DNA from: Fimbriimonadaceae bacterium
GTDB taxonomy: Bacteria > Armatimonadota > Fimbriimonadia > Fimbriimonadales > Fimbriimonadaceae
Assembly: GCA_020849075.1 (NCBI GenBank)
Contig: JADLGZ010000079.1
Location: 1-5,459 of the forward strand
Direction of reading: 5' to 3'
DNA length: 5,459 bases
Shown here in pieces: positions 5,149 to 5,459 of the stretch. Each line of letters begins with the position of its first letter. Positions within the stretch are counted from its first letter, which is position 1. Both the position numbers and the translations under genes were made by a program. Under the pieces are notes generated by a model that did not search any database, was not told where the DNA came from, and was given only the letters and a program-made list of their open reading frames with translations.

Positions 5149-5459
5149 CTATGCTTCTCCGAATGATCCGCGATTTTGCGGATCATTCGGCCTAAAGGCG
5201 TACAACTCTTCACGATTACGTGGGCCGGAGAGGCGGCAGGGCAAGCCATCGGGTGTTGACTTGTACTCAATTCGGGTGGGGAAGTCCTCGCCTTCTCGCT
5301 CAAATGTAGCCGACGTTGAGTCTGCGTGTACTAGCCGAAATGCAACAGGGGATTTGTCGCCCTTGGATAGACCACCGAGGACGATATACATCGTGACGGC
5401 ATCACCCTTCTGCTCCAGGGAGAGGAACTCCATAAACCTGGCCTGCCCCTCCACCACGA
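5149..5459 (-). CDS. DUF6265-like protein, 3' part (5' end beyond the window)
   Basis: An open reading frame runs in from the right edge and stops at 5149-5151, giving about 103 visible residues; the start is outside. Visible features include F-M-E-F-L-S-L-E, then S-P-V-A-F-R-L, and A-T-F-E-R-E-G-E-D-F-P-T-R-I-E-Y-K. The pattern F-E-x(4)-D-F-P-x-R-I-x-Y recalls the conserved C-terminal half of the DUF6265 family, small proteins of unknown function in many bacteria. The assignment is from memory of the family pattern and no search was run. The missing N-terminal half should contain a Trp/Gly-rich G-x-W motif and, in some members, a signal peptide. The last 12 or so codons are encoded by a 13-bp inverted repeat, so the C-terminal tail may be a late addition. 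The gene converges on the second PEP-CTERM gene, with 8 nt between the two stop codons. Confidence 0.65.
   Translation of the reverse strand, partial: VVEGQARFMEFLSLEQKGDAVTMYIVLGGLSKGDKSPVAFRLVHADSTSATFEREGEDFPTRIEYKSTPDGLPCRLSGPRNREELYAFRPNDPQNRGSFGEA
5159..5190. repeat. Perfect 13-bp inverted repeat between convergent genes
   Basis: CCGAATGATCCGC (5159-5171) pairs perfectly with GCGGATCATTCGG (5178-5190) around the loop GATTTT. It begins 18 nt after the stop of the second PEP-CTERM gene and lies within the final codons of the minus-strand gene. No T-run follows on either strand, so it is not a standard intrinsic terminator. It could still block transcription from both sides, protect a 3' end, or be a copy of a dispersed palindromic repeat. 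Confidence 0.75.

Noticed and set aside
4929..5303. Minus-strand open frame spanning the end of the second PEP-CTERM gene and the DUF6265-like gene
   Set aside because: Crosses two better-supported genes on both strands and shows no motif.
1..5459. CRISPR array, tRNA, rRNA or insertion sequence
   Set aside because: No regularly spaced repeats, no tRNA cloverleaf elements, and no transposase motifs or terminal inverted repeats with target duplications were seen on either strand.

Overview
The window looks like a piece of a bacterial chromosome of moderate GC content, with a transcription/translation operon followed by surface-protein genes. The order nusA-ylxR-infB is a widespread bacterial housekeeping arrangement. 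The two genes after it encode secreted proteins ending in a PEP-CTERM sorting signal of the form V-PEP-x(5)-ALGLGA-x-ALLRRR. That signal, with a compact NusA that lacks the extra C-terminal repeats and a short IF2, fits Armatimonadota (Fimbriimonas-like bacteria) best. This assignment rests on sequence style, not on a database search, and other PEP-CTERM-rich phyla remain possible.

Layout. On the minus strand at 2-370 is a complete folB (dihydroneopterin aldolase, folate synthesis). A divergent intergenic region (371-518) separates it from nusA (519-1607, plus), ylxR (1614-1823) and infB (about 1810-3738). These three are packed tightly: 6 nt between nusA and ylxR, and an overlap between ylxR and infB, so they are almost certainly co-transcribed and translationally coupled. 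NusA controls RNA polymerase pausing and termination, YlxR/RnpM is a small RNA-binding protein linked to RNase P, and IF2 places initiator tRNA on the ribosome. The frequent companions rimP (upstream) and rbfA (downstream) are not next to this cluster.

From 3739 the content changes. Two tandem paralogous genes (3855-4412 and 4568-5140) encode small secreted proteins. Each has a signal peptide, an unrecognised conserved core of about 140 residues, and a C-terminal PEP-CTERM anchor. Each gene has its own perfect TATAAT -10 box without a recognisable -35. A strong intrinsic terminator separates them (4435-4465). An exact 10-bp direct repeat with an 11-bp period lies just upstream of the second -10 and looks like an operator. 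Convergent to the second gene is the 3' part of a minus-strand gene resembling the DUF6265 family (5149 to the window edge). Its last codons contain a perfect 13-bp inverted repeat that also lies 18 nt beyond the end of the PEP-CTERM gene.

No tRNA, rRNA, CRISPR array, transposase or phage gene is visible. The least explained part is the PEP-CTERM pair with its promoter and leader architecture.
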